This document shows positions 5,570 to 8,335 of a stretch of 8,335 nucleotides of DNA, one piece after another (position 1 is the first letter of the stretch; each line of letters opens with the position of its first letter). This DNA is from Acidobacteriaceae bacterium (lineage in GTDB: Bacteria > Acidobacteriota > Terriglobia > Terriglobales > Acidobacteriaceae), in NCBI GenBank assembly GCA_003164255.1, contig PLST01000064.1, positions 14,967-23,301 on the forward strand, read 5' to 3'. The position numbers and the translations under genes were made by a program. The notes below the pieces were generated by a model. That model had not been told where the DNA came from and did no database searches. It saw only the letters and a program-made list of their open reading frames with translations.

Positions 5570-8335
5570 GTGTACATTCAGCCAACGTTGGATGCGTTCT
5601 CCGGATCAAATGACCCAACGCGGCTTCGCGCAGTGGGCTCTTTGATTGCGGGATCCTATTCCCTGAAGTTCGCGTTGATGTTGGTGTTCATCGTAACCGC
5701 TTGCGGCGTCAATGCACAGACCTACAGCGTGGGACCCGATGCGTCAAAAGCCCCTCAGGCCCAGACCAATAAGGCACAGTCTCCTGATCAGCCGTTGGGT
5801 TGGGGTTCAAATATTCAGAATGCGCGTCTTGCGCGCGCGGCGCAGTTGGCGCTGCAACAAGGGAACCATGCGCTCGCGCTTGACTACGCACAACGTGCTG
5901 CTCAAGCTGCTCCCAATGACCCCCAGTTATGGTTTCTGCTCGGCTATGCAGCGCGGCTCAGCGGTAGGTATCCGCTCTCGGTAGAAGCCTATGATCGAGG
6001 TCTTCACCTTAGTCCTGCGGCTCTCGAGGGAATCTCCGGCCTTGCCCAGACCTACAGCTTGATGGGTCGCGCCGATGATGCAGAGAGGCTTCTCAAACAA
6101 GTGATTGCCTCAGAACCCAGGCGTGCTGACGATGCCCTGTTGCTCGGGGACCTCTATATGAGATCGGCAGACTACGCCGATGCTATCGATTGGCTGGGCA
6201 AAGCGGAACGAATTCAGCCTGGAGCGCGACCGGAGTTGCTGATGGCGCTCAGCTATCAGCACCTGAAGAAAATGGATCTGGCAAATCAATATCTGGAGTT
6301 GGCCAAACAGCATGCTCCGGATAATCCGGATGTCCAGCGAGCGATGGCTGGATACTACCGCGAGGCCGGCAACTACTCCGAAGCGATTGCCGCGCTTAAG
6401 TCGATTCGCAAGCCTAAGCCGGACGTGATTGCTGAGCTTGCTTACACCCTCCAACTCGATGGTAAGTTAAGCGATTCCGCTCGCCTCTATGAGGAAGCGG
6501 CCAATGCTGCACCGAAAGATCTGGATCTGCAACTTTCTGCGGCACAGGCCGAATTCGCCGGCGGCTCAATAGAGAAGGCGAATTCATTTCTGAATCACGC
6601 AGCAGGCCTGGATGTCGATTCGTATCGGCTGCACGCAATCCGCGGAGAGATTGCGAGATTGCAGGAGCACGGCGATGAGGCTGTTCGGGAATACAGTGCA
6701 GCCCTGGCTAACCTGCCCGCAAGTCCAGCGGAGGGGGCGCTCTATGGAATCCAATTACATATGGACCTGATGGAGATTTATCGGAATCAGGGAGACGAGA
6801 ACGCCGCCCATCATCAACTTCAGATTGCGCAATCCGAGATAAACGGGTTGAACGATCAAACCTCCGGAAGGGCACAGTTTCTTCGCCTGAGAGCTTTGAT
6901 CAAGATGAGCGCCGAAGACCCCGGCGGTGCGCTGGCAGACATCGGGGAGGCTCTTTCCATCAATTCCCATGATCGCGATGATTTGCAACTCAACGGGGAT
7001 ATCCTGATGAAGCTTGGCCGCATCGATAACGCGATTGCAGTCTACAAGCAGATCCTTGCGATTGATCCGGTCAACGAGTTCGCGCTGACCTCTCTCGGCT
7101 ATGCGTCGCGCGCCGCAGGGCGCGATCAGGATGCGGAAAAGTATTTTCAGCACTTGGCGCAAGCCTATCCTGCGTTGTACATACCCTATCTTGCCCTTGG
7201 TGACCTTTACACTGCGCGCCGTGACTTCGCACGAGCCGAGTCCTCTTACATCAAAGGGTATTCACTCGCCCCAGGGAACACGCTGATTCTGGCAGGGGGA
7301 ATGAACGCCGCAATCGAAGCGCATGATCTGAGCCTGGCTGGAACATGGCTGAGTCGGGTTAAGGGCGAAATGGACAAGGAGCCTCAGATCCTTCGAGAGA
7401 AAGAGCGATACCTCAGCTTCAACGGCGAGTATCAGGAATCTGCCGAAGTTGGCCGGGAAGCAATCAAAGTGCTGCCACGAGACAGGGACGTGGTTGTCTA
7501 TCTTGGTTACGATCTTCTCCATCTCGGAAAATATGACGAGCTCCTGACACTGACCACGGAGAATCTGAGCGTCCTTCCGAAAGAGCCTGACATTCCGCTG
7601 TTGGAAGGATATGTGCATAAGCATCAAGGCCTCTCAGATCTGGCGCGCCAGGATTTCACGGAAGCGCTGAATCGGGATCCTGAAGTGGTTACGGCATACG
7701 TGAACCGCGGCTACATGATGAATGACCTCGATCAGCCACAAGAGGCTTCAACCGATTTTGAGTCAGCCCTCAAGAGAGAGCCGAACAACGGCGAGGCGCA
7801 CCTCGGACTCGCCTATGCGAGCCTCGATTTGCACAAACCACAGTTGGCGATTCGACAGGCTGAACTGGCAGAGCGGACGTTGGGCGATTCGCGGGACATT
7901 CACGTGATTCGCGCAACAGCCTATGGGCGGCAAGACATGCTTATCGAAGCTGCCAATGAGTACAGGGCTGCTTTGAAGTTCACTCCCAATGACGGTGCAC
8001 TCCACCTGGGGTTGGGAAACACCTTCTTTGCAGAGCGGCAGTACCACGATGCGATCGATGAACTGACAATAGCGGCAAAAGATTCTCCAGACAGCGCTGC
8101 TGTCTATGCCATGCTCGCGCGGTCCTATGCGAACTTGCAAAATCGCGACCAAACTTTGCAAAATGTGCAGCTGGCGGAACTGCATGCCGAACCAGCTCCG
8201 AACGCCAAAATCAATTCACAATCCACGCAAAGCGAAATATACGTCTCAACGGGAGAGGCACTCAGCACTGTCGGTGATCACGCTGCCGCCATGGAAAGAT
8301 TTCGCAAAGCGCTCCTGGCAGTGGATAGTGATCGT
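5570..8335 (+). CDS. Very long TPR protein, probable lipoprotein, 3' end outside window
   Basis: The frame is open for 922 codons to the right edge. Residues 32-49 (SLKFALMLVFIVTACGVNA) form an export signal; V42-T43-A44-C45 fits a lipobox, while GVNA|Q could instead be a signal peptidase I site. A Gln/Pro/Ala-rich linker runs to about 78. From about 84 onward I count roughly 24 tandem tetratricopeptide-like repeats of about 34 residues, for example ARLARAAQLALQQGNHALAL followed by a second helix and PND (85-117). The repeats keep the small residue at position 8, Gly/aromatic near 11, Ala at 20 and Pro at 32. They would form a long superhelical protein-binding scaffold, probably periplasmic or on the outer membrane. 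Size and layout resemble the PrsT-type TPR lipoproteins of exosortase systems and other export scaffolds, but no exosortase gene is present here. GTG 5570 is chosen for AGGAG six bases upstream. ATG 5489 is in frame without a ribosome site. ATG 5678 lies inside the signal. Partner unknown. Confidence 0.85.
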   Translation, partial: MYIQPTLDAFSGSNDPTRLRAVGSLIAGSYSLKFALMLVFIVTACGVNAQTYSVGPDASKAPQAQTNKAQSPDQPLGWGSNIQNARLARAAQLALQQGNHALALDYAQRAAQAAPNDPQLWFLLGYAARLSGRYPLSVEAYDRGLHLSPAALEGISGLAQTYSLMGRADDAERLLKQVIASEPRRADDALLLGDLYMRSADYADAIDWLGKAERIQPGARPELLMALSYQHLKKMDLANQYLELAKQHAPDNPDVQRAMAGYYREAGNYSEAIAALKSIRKPKPDVIAELAYTLQLDGKLSDSARLYEEAANAAPKDLDLQLSAAQAEFAGGSIEKANSFLNHAAGLDVDSYRLHAIRGEIARLQEHGDEAVREYSAALANLPASPAEGALYGIQLHMDLMEIYRNQGDENAAHHQLQIAQSEINGLNDQTSGRAQFLRLRALIKMSAEDPGGALADIGEALSINSHDRDDLQLNGDILMKLGRIDNAIAVYKQILAIDPVNEFALTSLGYASRAAGRDQDAEKYFQHLAQAYPALYIPYLALGDLYTARRDFARAESSYIKGYSLAPGNTLILAGGMNAAIEAHDLSLAGTWLSRVKGEMDKEPQILREKERYLSFNGEYQESAEVGREAIKVLPRDRDVVVYLGYDLLHLGKYDELLTLTTENLSVLPKEPDIPLLEGYVHKHQGLSDLARQDFTEALNRDPEVVTAYVNRGYMMNDLDQPQEASTDFESALKREPNNGEAHLGLAYASLDLHKPQLAIRQAELAERTLGDSRDIHVIRATAYGRQDMLIEAANEYRAALKFTPNDGALHLGLGNTFFAERQYHDAIDELTIAAKDSPDSAAVYAMLARSYANLQNRDQTLQNVQLAELHAEPAPNAKINSQSTQSEIYVSTGEALSTVGDHAAAMERFRKALLAVDSDR

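Noticed and set aside
6110..8185. Minus-strand frames of 74-140 codons (6110-6454, 6755-7162, 7262-7627, 7763-8185)
   Set aside because: All are antisense to the TPR gene, which shows continuous repeat periodicity in its own frame. Long antisense frames are common opposite such Ala/Leu-rich repeats.
5806..8335. Possible DNA repeats in the TPR gene
   Set aside because: The repetition is at the protein level only. Consecutive units differ too much in bases to count as nucleotide repeats.

Overview
The window looks like chromosome from a Gram-negative-type bacterium of moderate GC content. The protein styles (a GtrB/DPM-like glycosyltransferase, a PTPS-related polytopic membrane protein, exported Ig-like and FxLYD-like proteins, a giant TPR lipoprotein) remind me most of Acidobacteriota (Terriglobia). 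That assignment is an impression from protein style, not a measurement. No rRNA, tRNA, CRISPR array, insertion sequence or phage gene is visible.

Layout. Positions 1-4795 hold a leftward cluster, read in the order it is transcribed: a large polytopic membrane protein of GT-C/PTPS-related type (4795-3047), a membrane-anchored NTF2-like plus FxLYD-like protein (3050-1923), a secreted three-module Ig/invasin-like protein (1926-1057), a small secreted protein of probable NTF2-like fold (1060-557), a possible 16-codon mini-ORF (560-510), and a family 2 glycosyltransferase (446 to beyond the left edge). The first four genes are joined by 4-base stop/start overlaps (GTGA, GTGA, ATGA), so they are almost certainly one translationally coupled operon. 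The mini-ORF repeats the overlap pattern, and the glycosyltransferase follows after a 110-base gap that contains a hairpin.

Positions 4796-5569 are a long divergent intergenic region. It contains a candidate extended -10 promoter for the leftward operon, a 70-codon open stretch that reads like a decayed protein fragment (weak resemblance to AI-2E-type permeases), and a GC-rich hairpin in the leader of the rightward gene. From 5570 to the right edge runs one rightward gene for a very long TPR protein (at least 922 residues, about 24 repeats) with an export signal and a lipobox-like V-T-A-C.

Working model (inference). The glycosyltransferase would charge a polyprenyl-phosphate with a sugar on the inner face of the membrane. 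The GT-C-like protein would use that lipid-linked sugar on the periplasmic side. The three exported proteins, which have no enzymatic motifs I can see, would be acceptors, scaffolds or assembly partners. The TPR protein could be a periplasmic or outer-membrane scaffold for the same process, but its link rests only on divergent adjacency.
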